NCBI GenBank assembly: GCA_030248195.1
Contig: JASAND010016576.1
Location: 1 to 64,000 of the forward strand
Origin: Trissonchulus latispiculum
Taxonomy: Eukaryota > Nematoda > Enoplea > Enoplida > Ironidae
Direction: 5' to 3'
Length of the DNA stretch: 64,000 bases
The notes under the pieces are model-generated. The model worked only from the letters and a program-made list of their open reading frames with translations. It searched no databases and was not told the origin of the DNA. A program made the position numbers and the translations under genes. Each line of letters starts with the position of its first letter. The first letter of the stretch is position 1. Below, one piece after another: positions 19,501 to 28,989 of the stretch.

Positions 19501-22500
19501 CCAAGGGGTGCATGTATGACAACATCATACGCCTCCGGAAGTAGGGATGGGCAAACTGGCGACCGAGGACATCGAGGACTCCCTCGAGACCCGGCTGGTA
19601 CCAGGAAAGGTGGGCCAAGTGGATGGCGGCGTGGCGGTCCATTTGCTGTCGGGCTGCCGTAAAGATCTCCGTATGAAATCGGCTGGCCTGACGCTAAAGG
19701 GATGGATAAAAGGAGTTAATTCGGGGACACATTCCCGAAGGCATGCGGCCTGGGCATAATGGGCTGTTGTACCATCGATGGTCACAATGACTGCGGGGAA
19801 CCCGTCAAATCTAGGAAGGGTAGGGAGGGCAGCAAAAGTCCACTCGACACGGGTAAGGGCCGCATCGTCAGGGGAAGTATCATGGCGGGCGGAGAAAAAC
19901 GCTGCCATATTCGGGGAACGAGCTCGCATTCGTTCCTGAATTACATCCAAGAAGTTAGCGTCCAGTTCATTGGCTTCCTGAGCAATCTCAGCAGACCAAG
20001 CATGAACTGTATCTCGGAATAAGGACAATACTGGGTGGGGAGTATCCCTAGAGCCATCCTCCGGGGTAGGTAAGGGAGCTACATTCCAATGTCCGGCGAA
20101 ATTCCGGTAATAAACTCGAGGAGCTGGGAGCGGGGGAATGGATGCCACTTCGTGAGCCGTCGGAGGAATCGGGTTGTACGGGGGATATTTCGGGTGAGGA
20201 GCCCCGTCCAAGAAGTTCCTACCTTACTGTCGGTCAACAGCCATGAGATGGTACCAATGCAGCAATTCACTATAGGAGGGAAAATTATTGGCTGACGCTT
20301 GCGACAATCGCTGCATCGCCTGTTCCGCCGTGGTTGCTACATTCGGGAGAAGAATCATATCTTTGGCCAAGGGTGGGCGTGACTTCTTCTTTTTCCGCGC
20401 CTTCTTGGACCGTCTGGGCACGACCGGGGACTGCTTCACGATCTAAATGTCATCAACTTCATCTCGTTGGAGACCATAGCAATGGACAATGGATGTTTGG
20501 TGGGTTCGACCTTGCGTGTCGCCAACCGGTTGCGCTACCGCGCGATTGCGTGACCTGCTACGCCGACGGGTCTTAGTCACCTCGGAGCGGCTCGATGGGG
20601 AGGGAACAGATGAAGACGGTGTATTCAGGTGCGGTGGTCGCACCACATTCAACTGTAGTAACGGGGTATGTTGCTTCATGGCCGACCTGGGAGGTTGGGT
20701 ACTATGTGGGCGCGTACCCCGGGGGACGGGCTTATCATTAGTGGGAGGAGGACTTCGTCCCCGTGAAGGGAGACAAATGTTGGCTCTCCCTTCGCTTTTG
20801 TCCGGCGCATGCTCCATCAGACGTAGCTCGAGGGCGAATCAAAGGGGGGAGTGTTTTTCTAGATCGGGTTCGGGAGTTTCCCAGGGTCCGATTATGGTCC
20901 GATGCCCCCCGACGAGAGCTAGAGTCACTGTCGAGCATGCTCGACACCTGTGCCTTATGCTTTTTCCACTGGCCACGAGTTTTTGGACTCATCTGTGCCG
21001 ACGACAGAGCCTCCTCCAAGTCGACAGTTGTGTCGTGATGGACGGCACCCTCCCACTCACATTCGTGATAGGGGTTTTCAGTACGATTTTGCCGTTCAGC
21101 CCCCTGGTCCGACGTACTTGGACCATTTCCGGCAGACTCAGCTTCCTCGGTCTGTTCCTGGGTAGGGGGGGCGCCTGGTAGGGGAGGGTCAGGGGACCTC
21201 GCGACCTTGGGTTTTTGTTTAAAAGCCTCGGATTCGGAATTCTCACCCATTTTTAAACGATTTTTCCAACCAGAAAAAAACAAGAAAACCCCAAAAAATA
21301 AAATGTTTTGGGGAATACGGAGGTAAAAATTGAGCAAGAAAAACCGGGGTTTTTAAGAAAAAGGTGTCAAAGTATATACGTATGTAGGAAAAATTTGGGC
21401 AGCGTGACGTTTTAGGAAAATGGTCTAAAACCCGCAAAATAGATACGTACGTACCCCAAAATAACAGTCCCCGCTGCCTTATATAAATATAGACCCCCAC
21501 AATCTACCCAAAAATATTTATACGTATATACTTTGATTTAAGCAATCTTACTAAATCCTTCAATCCGACAATCCACGAAAAAGTTTGGGGGAAAGTAATT
21601 TTAGAGCCTAGACTTGGCAGCCTAATGTAATATGTGAGGTCAGGGAGTTTAACCACAGCACCACCACAAATTACGTGAGGACTGGCGCAATGTAACACAA
21701 GTCCTGACTGCCCCCGAGATTTTTGTCCAGGCGGCTCTCTTTTAACCTCGGGCAGTCCTCGAAAGGTTTGGGGGAAGTATGAATTTTAGTTCGTTCGCGT
21801 CAACAGAAACTCTCAACTGAAGGTGATGTGACTAATGAATTTTAGTGGGAAGATTGCATTGCGAAATATGAATTGATATAAGTAAATTTTGATGTTGAAT
21901 CTTCTACATGCCAAAAATAAAAACATTTCCATGTAGTGTTATCTTTACGGTTATTTAAAGAAAAGAATAATTTTGATAATTTCACGAAAGTTAACCATGA
22001 AGATAGCACTACATCACAAAATATACGTTTTCGCACCCGAAAACTCATCACAAGTACCAGACACTCCAATAAATGAACAAATAACAATATTAACTATTTT
22101 TAAGGGAGGTTTACGGGTTTTACATGGGTTTTTAACGGTTTTTAAAGGAAAATCACGAAACGCTTCATGAAATAGAATTGGAGGAGAGGTAGTAGCGTCT
22201 TCCGGTACTGCCTATACTGCATGTACATCTCTGTTTAGAGATTGGCTCGACCGATTTGGTTAAAACGCTGCATGTGGTTAGGGGTGTGGTGGAGTGCTCT
22301 GGGACGACTTGGGACCTCACCCCGATGCGAAATGCCAAAATACTCGATACGGTGATGCTGCATATGGTCAAAATTGAAAGTAGCGAAAACTTCCCAATTA
22401 TAGGTATCATTCAAAAGCTGTTGAGTAGATTAAATGTTCTAACAGGACTGAAGCGCCAAAATGTATAAAACATGAATTACATTACCCTCATATGTCGAAA

Positions 22501-24891
22501 ATCGCCAAAACACGTCAAAATGGGTCGAATTTGAAAGTTCTCAGATCGAGCTCGTAATCTCGAATCTCCTGTTTTCTTAGGTATCACGAAAAGGTTAGAA
22601 GTAAACTTGACCTGGTCCGAAGCTAACGGAGCCACTATGCTTTTATCAAGTAAAGAAAAAAGTACCTAAAAACAATATTGTCTACTTCAGAACTAAATTC
22701 CGTGCTAACTGACGTGCGTAGAGGCACCTTGCGCCAGAACTCAATATGGGAGCCCGAAACTATTTGCAAAACTAGGGATTATTAGTGACTTGCTGCCTGC
22801 GATGAAGTAAAAACCGCATCCTGCCATTGACAGGGAAATTTTCTAATTGCCATACAGCAGAGTTAAGACCACTGTCCAAGTTTATGATCCCTAAACAAGT
22901 GGTAAAGACATGAGGCAAAGGTTAAGTTTCACTTACACGTAAGTCATGATTCGACGAGGCGGAATCCAAGGAAGGCTCATTGAAACTGGATTTGGCGGCC
23001 ACGTTTCGAGCCGCGGAATGAACGACCGCGTTCTCCATATCGGCCCGCGCCACGGCTTCGCTGGTTGCCACGGTAACGCCCACGCGTCTAGAATCAAAAA
23101 ATTGATGTGTACCATTCGGGAACACGACACCGGACAAGCCGTTACTACTGATACATGAGTGTAAACAAGCTGAACTAGACCTAGGTAAGAAACTGTCAAA
23201 AGTTACCTTAGGTGGTGCTATCTTTCGCGACGAATCATCAAGCTGGTCGCGACGAGAAAATTCCGTCTTGGCCAGTTTAGCAATCTCTGGGCCCAGCGCA
23301 GACCCGGGTTTGGCACCTGCTAGGGCTTCGTTTGCCGTAGTACGCCGAAAAGAGATGCCGATGACTGTGAGCAGGCACTGGAGGCTCAAAAAGCTGCATT
23401 GCTAACGGCGAGAGGACCAGTTTGTGATAGATCTAGTCCTCCGGTTTGATAGTGTCCTCCGACCAATTCTGCCATCGTTCTACCACCCACTTCGTTAACG
23501 ACAAAGTAGGCCTGGCTTTGGAAGACGGCCCGACTAAGTTGTCCAGCGGTGAGGTATGGGCAACCGCTGGCAGTGGCGTATCTCTGCCAAAGATACGAGG
23601 CACAGATTTGTGCCGCCGACCAGAGCGAGACGAGCGGTCTCGCGCGTCATCTATGCGGGCAACCGAGGCACTATCAGCATCCGAGTGCGCAGCCCGTTTT
23701 GGTGAAGTGTCTGAAGGCTGAACGGACGCTCGGTCAGCCCCAGGCGATGGGGTTGAAGTTGGCGAGCGGCAACGAGCATGCTTTCGTCGATCAACCCCAT
23801 TAGACAACGAGGAGCCTGTTGGTGCAGTGCTCGAACGAGAACTGCGTGATCCCTCCTTTGAGCGGCTAGAGTTCGCCGATCGCCCAGAATTAGCAGACTG
23901 CCGAGGCTGCTGACTAGCCGCAGAAGAGACAGATTGCTCACGAACAGAAGAGAGCGAGCGAGGCATAGCAACGCGAAAAACACAAAACACTAGTTAATCA
24001 GCTCCCAGCAAGGCGATATAAGGAGGCAAATTTAATTTGCATACTTAATTTGCATATCTGACGTTCGCGAAAACACAGGACTACCCTATGTGTAGACCAA
24101 TAAACTGAAGTGACATGAATGAAAAGTACTCGATACGGAGATTTTGAAAAATGACTCAAAATTGAAGGTAGCGGAAACCGCCTAACATGGGTATCATTCG
24201 AAAGCTCTCGGTGAGTAGACAAACTATTGTAATAGACCCGCAGCTCCAAGCGCAAGCAGATTGAGATATGTCCCTTCTTCAGAGGAACAATGACCGCAGC
24301 AACCCATTTATGCAAATAAGCTTATTGTTGTTGTTGTGATTGTTACTTAATTACTTAGTTAGATCACTAGTCTTTACTTCGTGGCTGTTCAGTGACTACC
24401 AACCATATATTTTTCTCAATATCGACAAAACTATTTGCGTAAGGCATTATTGACTGAGACTCGATTTGTCTACATTTCGTCGGGAAGTTTAAATGGTGAT
24501 ATTAACACTTTTATCCGAAGAATCAGCACCGGTTTGTATTTTTAATTTCTTATTAATCCTAAAATGCATGGTGACTTCAAGGAATTTACTTCTAGGATTT
24601 ATTATGTTTACTATAGGATTGCCCGCACTTTCGATGTCAACTTTACTTTAATAGGATCAACGGACAAAATTCCGTTTATCCAAGTATGCATGGGATTTAG
24701 ACAATAAGATTAACTGAATATTAAAAATAAAATAACTAATTCTTTTGTTATTTCAGTTTTCAATACTGCTCAGCAGTCTGGGTGCCAACAGCAGCTGTTG
24801 GCTTGGAATGTCAATTATAAGTTTCTGTGAACTTGCAGTTCAATTAGTCATTCATTTGTCACGTCTGTTCAGGAAGTACACGTTCAAATAA
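7550..24891 (+). CDS. DEG/ENaC-family sodium channel, gene B (5' exons not seen)
   Basis: Amiloride-sensitive/acid-sensing channel family: a trimeric cation channel of the plasma membrane. Exons: 7550-7710, 8113-8225, 9121-9281, 9988-10077, 10697-10805, 10950-11016, 11491-11548, 12663-12748, probably 24393-24438, and 24757-24891 with the stop. All have AG/GT borders and agreeing codon phase. Landmarks in order are MFAWCAVRN, the hallmark FYDNTLGNCYSFN, FPANQGFSVPAG, LYRGAYSVE, the Cys-rich CGCGHPSLPLP, NCPMPC, EETFDVSESVVVWPA, and the pore exon with CWLGMSIISFCEL. The first seven exons have the same lengths as in gene A (161, 113, 161, 90, 109, 67, 58). No stop or frameshift is seen in these exons. 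TM1 and proximal extracellular exons are absent here: they may lie left of the Polinton-like element, or may have been lost. Confidence 0.85.
8493..8710. mobile_element. GGCCC-rich repeat, probably a truncated hAT-like MITE
   Basis: Begins TAGAGTTGTGCCCGGGCC, like the ends of the hAT-type MITEs elsewhere in the window, followed by about 190 bp of nearly pure GGCCCGG-type repeats. No matching right end or 8-bp duplication is found, so it looks truncated. Open frames on both strands here are compositional artefacts. It lies in an intron of gene B. Confidence 0.55.
9376..9873. mobile_element. 498-bp inverted-repeat element in a gene B intron
   Basis: Ends are complementary: GTCTAACGTTCATAACGTCT at the left and its counterpart AGACGTTATGAACGTTAGAC at the right, continuing as repeated ACGTCTACTGACGAAACGTC-type motifs about 60 bp inward. 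The middle has GGGTCA/TTTTGGTCC repeats. No coding capacity; a MITE-like element whose superfamily I cannot assign because no target duplication is clear. Confidence 0.65.
10103..10570. mobile_element. hAT-like MITE with (CTGAAA)n subterminal repeats
   Basis: Terminal inverted repeats TAGTGATGTTTCAG and CTGAAACAACACTA, flanked by CTGTTTGC and CTGTTTAA, an 8-bp target duplication with two mismatches. The interior is dominated by CTGAAA-type hexamers. Lies in an intron of gene B. The 8-bp duplication and TAG.G ends point to the hAT superfamily. Confidence 0.7.
11549..12053. other. Gene B intron, nothing recognised
   Basis: AT-rich sequence with no repeat, RNA gene or coding signal I can identify. 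Confidence 0.5.
12054..12455. mobile_element. 402-bp hAT-like MITE with GGCCC subterminal repeats
   Basis: Perfect 12-bp terminal inverted repeats TAGAGATGAGCA and TGCTCATCTCTA, exactly flanked by the 8-bp direct repeat CCCTGAAA (12046-12053 and 12456-12463). An 8-bp duplication with TAG.G ends is the hAT signature. Both subterminal regions carry CGGCCCGGCCC repeats, the centre is AT-rich, and there is no transposase. Lies in an intron of gene B. Confidence 0.9.
12749..13105. other. Gene B intron, nothing recognised
   Basis: AT-rich intron sequence following exon 12663-12748; no feature supported. Confidence 0.5.
13106..14395. repeat. Long direct repeat, copy 1 (retroelement-type, possible LTR)
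   Basis: Begins TGTAATATGTGAGG and ends near GTATAAAATA. The same sequence recurs at 21629-22472; this copy has about 460 extra bases (13263-13722). The copy at 21629 has TG...CA ends as LTRs do, but I see no matching short target duplication and no clear primer-binding site or polypurine tract, so LTR status is unproven. The two copies bracket the decayed NADAR retroelement. Confidence 0.6.
14403..14545. repeat. Partial extra copy of the long direct repeat
   Basis: Repeats the segment around 14030-14150 (TTTTAAAGGAAAATCACGAA, then GGAGAGGTAGTAGCGTCTTC), directly after copy 1, as a short tandem duplication. Confidence 0.65.
14798..16785. mobile_element. Probable hAT-like element with GGGTACCC subterminal repeats
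   Basis: Left end TAGGCATGGGCACGGG closely resembles the left end of the MITE at 12054 and is followed by CGGGTACCC repeats. Similar GGGTACCCGGGTACCC repeats recur at 16475-16560 and 16740-16775, ending near GGACCCGTGCACAT. No exact 8-bp duplication was found, so the right boundary is uncertain. The 1.4-kb interior (15000-16440) is AT-rich with no gene I can recognise; 16560-16730 is a G-rich and C-rich low-complexity stretch. Confidence 0.45.
16786..18649. other. Long gene B intron, retroelement-like debris
   Basis: No intact gene. Includes a CA-rich stretch near 17330-17380 and, on the minus strand at 18211-18543, a hydrophobic open frame of 110 codons directly downstream of the NADAR retroelement. 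This could be part of that element or chance. Confidence 0.35.
18650..21250 (-). pseudogene. Decayed retroelement polyprotein: gag-like region followed by NADAR domain
   Basis: A minus-strand coding region broken by stops and frameshifts. From about 21250 (MGENSESEAFKQKPKVARSP) it encodes a Pro/Ser/Arg-rich, charged protein. It continues in another frame (20817 to 19525, with stops near 20443 and 20224; for example SYSELLHWYHLMAVDRQ and RVYYRNFAGHWNVAPLP), then shifts into a NADAR domain at 19642-19160. NADAR hallmarks are GEHAYQFVKARYFQRDDAID and DEFWGIGF. The reading then shifts again (18924 to 18646, RLMVERRRQGLSHPP). The composition is clearly more GC-rich than the host intron. No reverse transcriptase is seen. 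Gag-like plus NADAR between long direct repeats suggests a non-autonomous or truncated LTR-type element; this is inference. Confidence 0.6.
21629..22472. repeat. Long direct repeat, copy 2 (retroelement-type, possible LTR)
   Basis: 843 bp, TGTAATATG...ATAAAACA. Nearly identical to copy 1 at 13106-14395 apart from the 460-bp extra segment there. Minus-strand retroelement genes lie on both sides of it, so the arrangement may be two nested elements. Confidence 0.65.
22922..23990 (-). pseudogene. Gag-like retroelement remnant, Ser/Arg-rich
   Basis: Two minus-strand frames in series. 23990-23433 encodes a Ser/Arg/Gln-rich protein (VREQSVSSAASQQPRQSANS at the start, LSLTKWVVERWQNWSEDTIK at the end). 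23389-22922 follows in another frame (KPGSALGPEIAKLAKTEFSR). Composition and the nearby LTR-like repeats fit a gag-like region of a retroelement. No zinc knuckle, protease or polymerase is seen. An exact family cannot be given. Confidence 0.4.
24126..24240. repeat. Diverged third copy of the direct-repeat motif
   Basis: Contains ACTCGATACGG.GAT, CAAAATTGAA.GTAGCG and GGTATCATTC.AAAGCT in the same order as 14266-14345 and 22343-22425, but is clearly more diverged. Suggests a family of related LTR-like sequences in this intron. Confidence 0.6.
24393..24438 (+). CDS. Gene B, probable exon before the pore exon
   Basis: 46 nt between an AG at 24391-24392 and a GTAAGG donor at 24439. It completes the split codon left by exon 12663-12748 and reads DYQPYIFLNIDKTIC, resembling the strand leading into TM2 in DEG/ENaC channels. 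Reading past the donor meets a stop, so splicing there is required. A further short exon between this and 24757 is possible. Confidence 0.5.
24757..24891 (+). CDS. Gene B, last exon with TM2 and selectivity filter
   Basis: Acceptor TTTCAG at 24751-24756. Reads FSILLSSLGANSSCWLGMSI, then ISFCELAVQLVIHLSRLFRK and a short tail ending TFK and a TAA stop. G-M-S is the G-x-S selectivity filter of DEG/ENaC channels, and the acidic residue in FCEL sits at the conserved position in TM2. The cytoplasmic tail is very short. Confidence 0.85.
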   Translation, partial: FSILLSSLGANSSCWLGMSIISFCELAVQLVIHLSRLFRKYTFK

Positions 24892-25029
24892 AGCCCCAGC
24901 AACAAGTTCAATTTATTCTGCATGAAGCCAACGTTTTTCGAAGGATATTATCATATTCCCTGAGTCTGCTAAAAGCAACTTTTATTTCAATTAAACGTTC
25001 TCGTTATGTGTAACATTAAAAACTTACCG

Positions 25030-25035
25030 AATAAA
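25030..25035 (+). terminator. Polyadenylation signal after gene B
   Basis: AATAAA 139 nt after the stop codon of gene B. It is the nearest canonical signal, in an AT-rich 3' region. Confidence 0.45.
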
Positions 25036-25426
25036 ACACTGCTATTTTACCATAAACCTCAATCGTATTTTCACGAGTCGCACAAAAATTCTACCAGTAT
25101 TGTGGAAAGTGGCACAATAGCTTGCTTCATCCACCCGCCCCGATGTTTAATTTTTAGGTAACAATGTGCAGACTGTGCCAACCTTGACATTATTTACTCT
25201 AGCTATGGGACAGCATGAATAGGGATGGGGGATGCAGGGCACCCTGAGCACAACAAAAATCGGGCTGGCAAGGGGAAACGGTGCCCTCTCGCCCAGAATG
25301 GAAAATGGTAGACTTAGTAAAGGTTACGTTTACCCACCATGAGCAACCTTGACATGAGTTCTTGAATCTGAAGATCATGAGTACATAGTGAATGTAGCCA
25401 AATAAACAGCATTTAACCAGGGGGCA

Positions 25427-26325
25427 GTTTCATAAAACTTTTACTAGCATTCGAGTGCTAGTATGCTGGTGCTCGCATGGCTAGTGCGAGCTGCAAGTGC
25501 AAGTGTTTCATAAAAATTTTTGGGAACTCGACAAAAATTAGCTAGAATTCAGCTGCTACTAGCAGCACTAGCACTGCTAGTGCGAGTTACAAGTATGCTA
25601 GCATCAGTTTTGCTAAAAATAATGAAAATTCTTTAAAAAAGCCTATTTGTTCTGCCTGTAAACCAAATCGTTTGAAATTTCAGGACACGACTATGAAAAT
25701 ATTTCACGTCACATTGCAAAAATTTCGAAACAAATGTTTTATAAATGCGGAAGTTATGGCAGTTTTTCTAAAAGTTCTCTAGTGAAAATTCACTAGAGAA
25801 CTCGATAGTTGCTAGTAACAGGGCAGTCAGCAACAGCGGAAGTTTTATGAAACAGGTACTAGCAAGTAGTGTTTGAGGCCGGCCGCCCTAAGCCGGCCGG
25901 CGGCCGGCCGACGACTTTTGCTCGCCGGCCGGCCGGCGGCCGGTGAGGCCGGCCGGCTAACGGCCGACCGGCCGGCCGGCCGGCCGCCGGCTGGGATACA
26001 AATCTCCAATCAGAAATTTACAAAATAGAGAAACTAACCGTAAAATGAACTCCAAATCTAGTTATCTAGTTATCTAGCTAATTTTCTATGCTATGCTGTG
26101 CTATTTTCCTAAGATAACATTCAAAAATAAATATCTTACAAGTTATAGTACTGCACTGCAAATTGCTTTCGGCCGGTAGCCGGCCGGCCGGCCGGCCGAT
26201 GGGCTTGGCCCGGCCGGCCTCAAACACTACTAGCAAGCAGCAACTCTGTCTACTAGCACTGAGCTATCTACAAGACTCGTAATTCTAGTGCTAGTACTAG
26301 TGTGACTGAAAAAGTTTTATGAAAC
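25427..26325. mobile_element. MITE with CTAG-rich interior, itself interrupted
   Basis: Perfect 16-bp inverted ends GTTTCATAAAACTTTT and AAAAGTTTTATGAAAC. The interior repeats CTAG-containing motifs (GCTAGTGCGAG and similar). The hAT-like MITE at 25867-26229 is inserted inside it. I could not define a target duplication. Confidence 0.75.
25867..26229. mobile_element. 363-bp hAT-like MITE with GGCCGGCC subterminal repeats, nested
   Basis: Inverted ends TAGTGTTTGAGGCCGGCC and GGCCGGCCTCAAACACTA, exactly flanked by the 8-bp direct repeat CTAGCAAG (25859-25866 and 26230-26237). Both ends are dominated by GGCCGGCC repeats; the centre is AT-rich and non-coding. Inserted in the MITE at 25427-26325. 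Confidence 0.92.
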
Positions 26326-26337
26326 AAATTTGCAACT

Positions 26338-26661
26338 TGACTCGACTATTGATGATAAAATGGTCATCCACAGCACACCGACAAAACCTGAGACAAATGA
26401 CAAAAGCAAATAGTTTGAACTCACTCACAATGAAGACCTCTTTATGCTTATACGTGCTTCATTATCATACTCTTTTTCGGGGTAAGTCTCGCAGATGGAA
26501 ACTGAAAATGACACAACTACAGACCCCAGCAGCAGTGACGACATTGACACAATGGCCGTCCCGGACTGGTTATTAATAGAATTCCATCATCCGAGACTTC
26601 TCGAATACTTTTTTGGAATCGACATAGAACATCAGCACTACAATCGGTGTAGGACCAAATA
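26338..26661 (+). other. Short coding-like fragments of unknown origin
   Basis: Two open segments read like real protein. 26335-26430 gives LDSTIDDKMVIHSTPTKPET ending at a stop. 26494-26661 begins with an ATG directly after a possible acceptor (TCTCGCAG), reads METENDTTTDPSSSDDIDTM, then PDWLLIEFHHPRLLEYFFGI, and stops at TAA. They could be alternative tail exons of gene B or part of an unrelated gene. Confidence 0.3.
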
Positions 26662-27116
26662 AGTGTACCAGATAGATAGCATTCTACTGTACCACAAGAA
26701 AGTTGGAATTTTATGAAGCATACAGTCTATCGTGTTGAGGAAATCACCTGTTACCAAATAGCGTAATCTCGCTTGCTTTACATTGAATTTTACTAATTTG
26801 AATATTTAAAAATTTTTGGTGAGGATGAACATTTGCCATTCCCTTAACCATTGGCGCCCGCCATGCTCTACTGAAAACAAAGGCTATTGCTTGCAAATTT
26901 TTGTACCTGTTAGTTTTTGTCTGCCTATCAGCACACGAAGTCTTATTCAAATGCATTATGTTTTGTCTGACATGAAAACAACTTTGTTGAAACCAGCAAA
27001 CTCAATTTTTATTCCGCCTGGAGGCGGAATTATTGCTTTGGAAAGTAGATGTTATACACGTCGCTCCCATTTCTAAACCAACCGTATCTGTATGTTTATC
27101 ATTAGTTGTCAGTATC
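26662..27116. other. Intergenic, nothing recognised
   Basis: AT-rich sequence with no supported feature. Confidence 0.45.
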
Positions 27117-27361
27117 TTTTTTTAGCCGAGGGGGTGTAGCGCTTCTACCAGGCTGGAGGATCATGAAGAAACCAAGAACAAGCCCAAGGCGGGAGGCGTC
27201 AGGCACCCTCGTACCCACGAAACCACGACCTAGAAGAGAGAAGGGAAGAGGGAGGTTCAGCTTTTCATTCAGAATTGAAAGTAAAGAATTGGCCCAGCCG
27301 GGGATCGAACCACGGCCCTTCTGATCCGGAAACAGACATGCTGCCGCTACACCACAGGGCC
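27117..27361 (-). mobile_element. tRNA-derived SINE
   Basis: Read on the minus strand, the head (27361 to 27291) folds roughly like a tRNA, with an A box (TGGTGTAGCGGCAGC), a B box (GGTTCGATCCC) and largely pairing acceptor ends (GGCCCTG and CTGGGCC). About 170 bp of unrelated body follows, ending in an A-run (GGCTAAAAAAAG). Mismatches in the T-stem and anticodon stem argue against a working tRNA gene. Confidence 0.7.
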
Positions 27362-28989
27362 ATCAGCTGAACTCCCATTGCAGGCTTATTAATCTTTCCT
27401 ATGTTTGCTTCTCTTACAGGGGGCCTAAAAGGTCTTCAGTGAAGGAATTATTGTTTGCTCTTTTGAGATATGATTTGAGATGATCACTATCAATTTTTAA
27501 GCCGTTTTATATTCGAAAATTAGGAGGGGAAACAGAATCATTAATTCTACTCGTTTTATCATTCCCCCCCCTATTGAAATCGAAAAGGCTAACTGACAGA
27601 ACGATCAAAGAATATGCAAATTAGATAGTTCAGCATGAATTCACGTGAAGAGAATTTTGTGTCCAACTCAACCGTTGCTACTCCTCGTCGTGTGTCACGT
27701 AATGACTAGACATTCTGCGAATAACCACTTGACTTTAGTCTCGGAACAAATTTCTCGTTTTGGTAGATATCAGTACTGTACTTTTGGATTTGTACTTTTG
27801 AATTTGGAACAAACCTCAATGCTAATACCGAGCGTGAGTAACATAATTTGCGGGGAAATTAAACACTTACACTGCTTTTCTTGCTAGGAGCCATACCATA
27901 TTTCCGAAATCGGTCAATAAATCAGCATTCCTCAAATAGAATCAGGCTTCATTGACACTGTTGTGGGATTTTATGTTCCAAACCGTATAACCCGAATCCT
28001 CAGGTCTAATCTGTTTAGCTTACAAAACACAGCCAGAGACGGACCGTCCATCTCATGCAATCCCGTTCGCTGGAATGACTGAGGCTGCGGAATAATGCCC
28101 CTTTGAGGGGCCTGCTTGTTTCTAATTGTGACTTTTTAGGAAAAATTAAGTTTCTCCTACCAAAGCAGTGAGCTCAGACTTGGAAGCGGGCCGTGGGTAC
28201 CCGCGGGTACTCACTGGTCGGGTCGGGTTGGGTCGGGTACGGGTCAAGTCTTTCGACCCACAATGATGCGCGGGTCAAACCGGGTAGAGGGTTTTCCTTA
28301 AAACGTTGTATTTACAGATAAATTTATTATGGGCAATAGGCTTATTTTTAAATTAGGACCAACAAATTTTCTAATTTTGATGAATACAAAAGCAGCGCCT
28401 CTTCAGCAGCAAATAAATCTTTTAAACGTTTGAATCGGAAGCTCTTTTGAGACATTTTTGTAAAGGCAATTTTGAGCATATAGTGAGATTGTTTCGACTA
28501 CTAGGCTAAATGCTAAGGACTAGGTATAGAGGAAACCAGAAAGATCCAGAAAAAATAAATAAATTGGTCTGGCGCGTTTTGATGAGCGGAGATGGTCTGA
28601 TTATTGGGTTTGAAGAGTGGGCTTTAAAAACGTATCTAATTGGGTTGACATATTTTTGGTACTCGAATTAAACTGTAATTCTGCTAACAGACATTTGTAT
28701 ATGAATTAAGCTGATTGTCGTTATCTGGTGCCCTAACTTAGTGCTGTCATTTTCTGGTGCATCGACCGGAAAGCCGGAACCTTCTTTCCCGGCCCTTTCA
28801 CTTATTGTCCCCATTTTCCCATCTATCTTGGTGCCCATCCCTCCAAGTCCAAACTGGTCCAAGCCCATCCCTCCGGAATATTCGAAGCTGAGCTTCCAAG
28901 AAAGGCTGTCAAGAAAAGAACAGATCAGTCTGACAGCAGCTATGTGCCAATCAAGTGAGCAGCATAGCACGTTTAAATAGCATAGTGCA
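27362..28989. other. Intergenic, includes GGGTC/GGGTACCC-rich patch at 28180-28290
   Basis: Mostly featureless AT-rich DNA. The patch resembles the subterminal repeats of the GC-rich MITEs and has a counterpart at 32325-32405 beyond the Gypsy remnant, so the retroelement may have inserted into such an element. Ends and target duplication could not be defined. Confidence 0.4.

Noticed and set aside
13106..22472. A complete LTR retrotransposon
   Set aside because: No matching short target duplication, primer-binding site or polypurine tract could be seen, and gag-like sequence also lies outside the repeats; only the direct repeats and coding remnants are claimed.
27291..27361. tRNA gene (anticodon loop TTCCGGA, would be Arg-CCG)
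   Set aside because: Mismatches in the T and anticodon stems and a continuous SINE-like body with an A-rich end fit a tRNA-derived SINE better.
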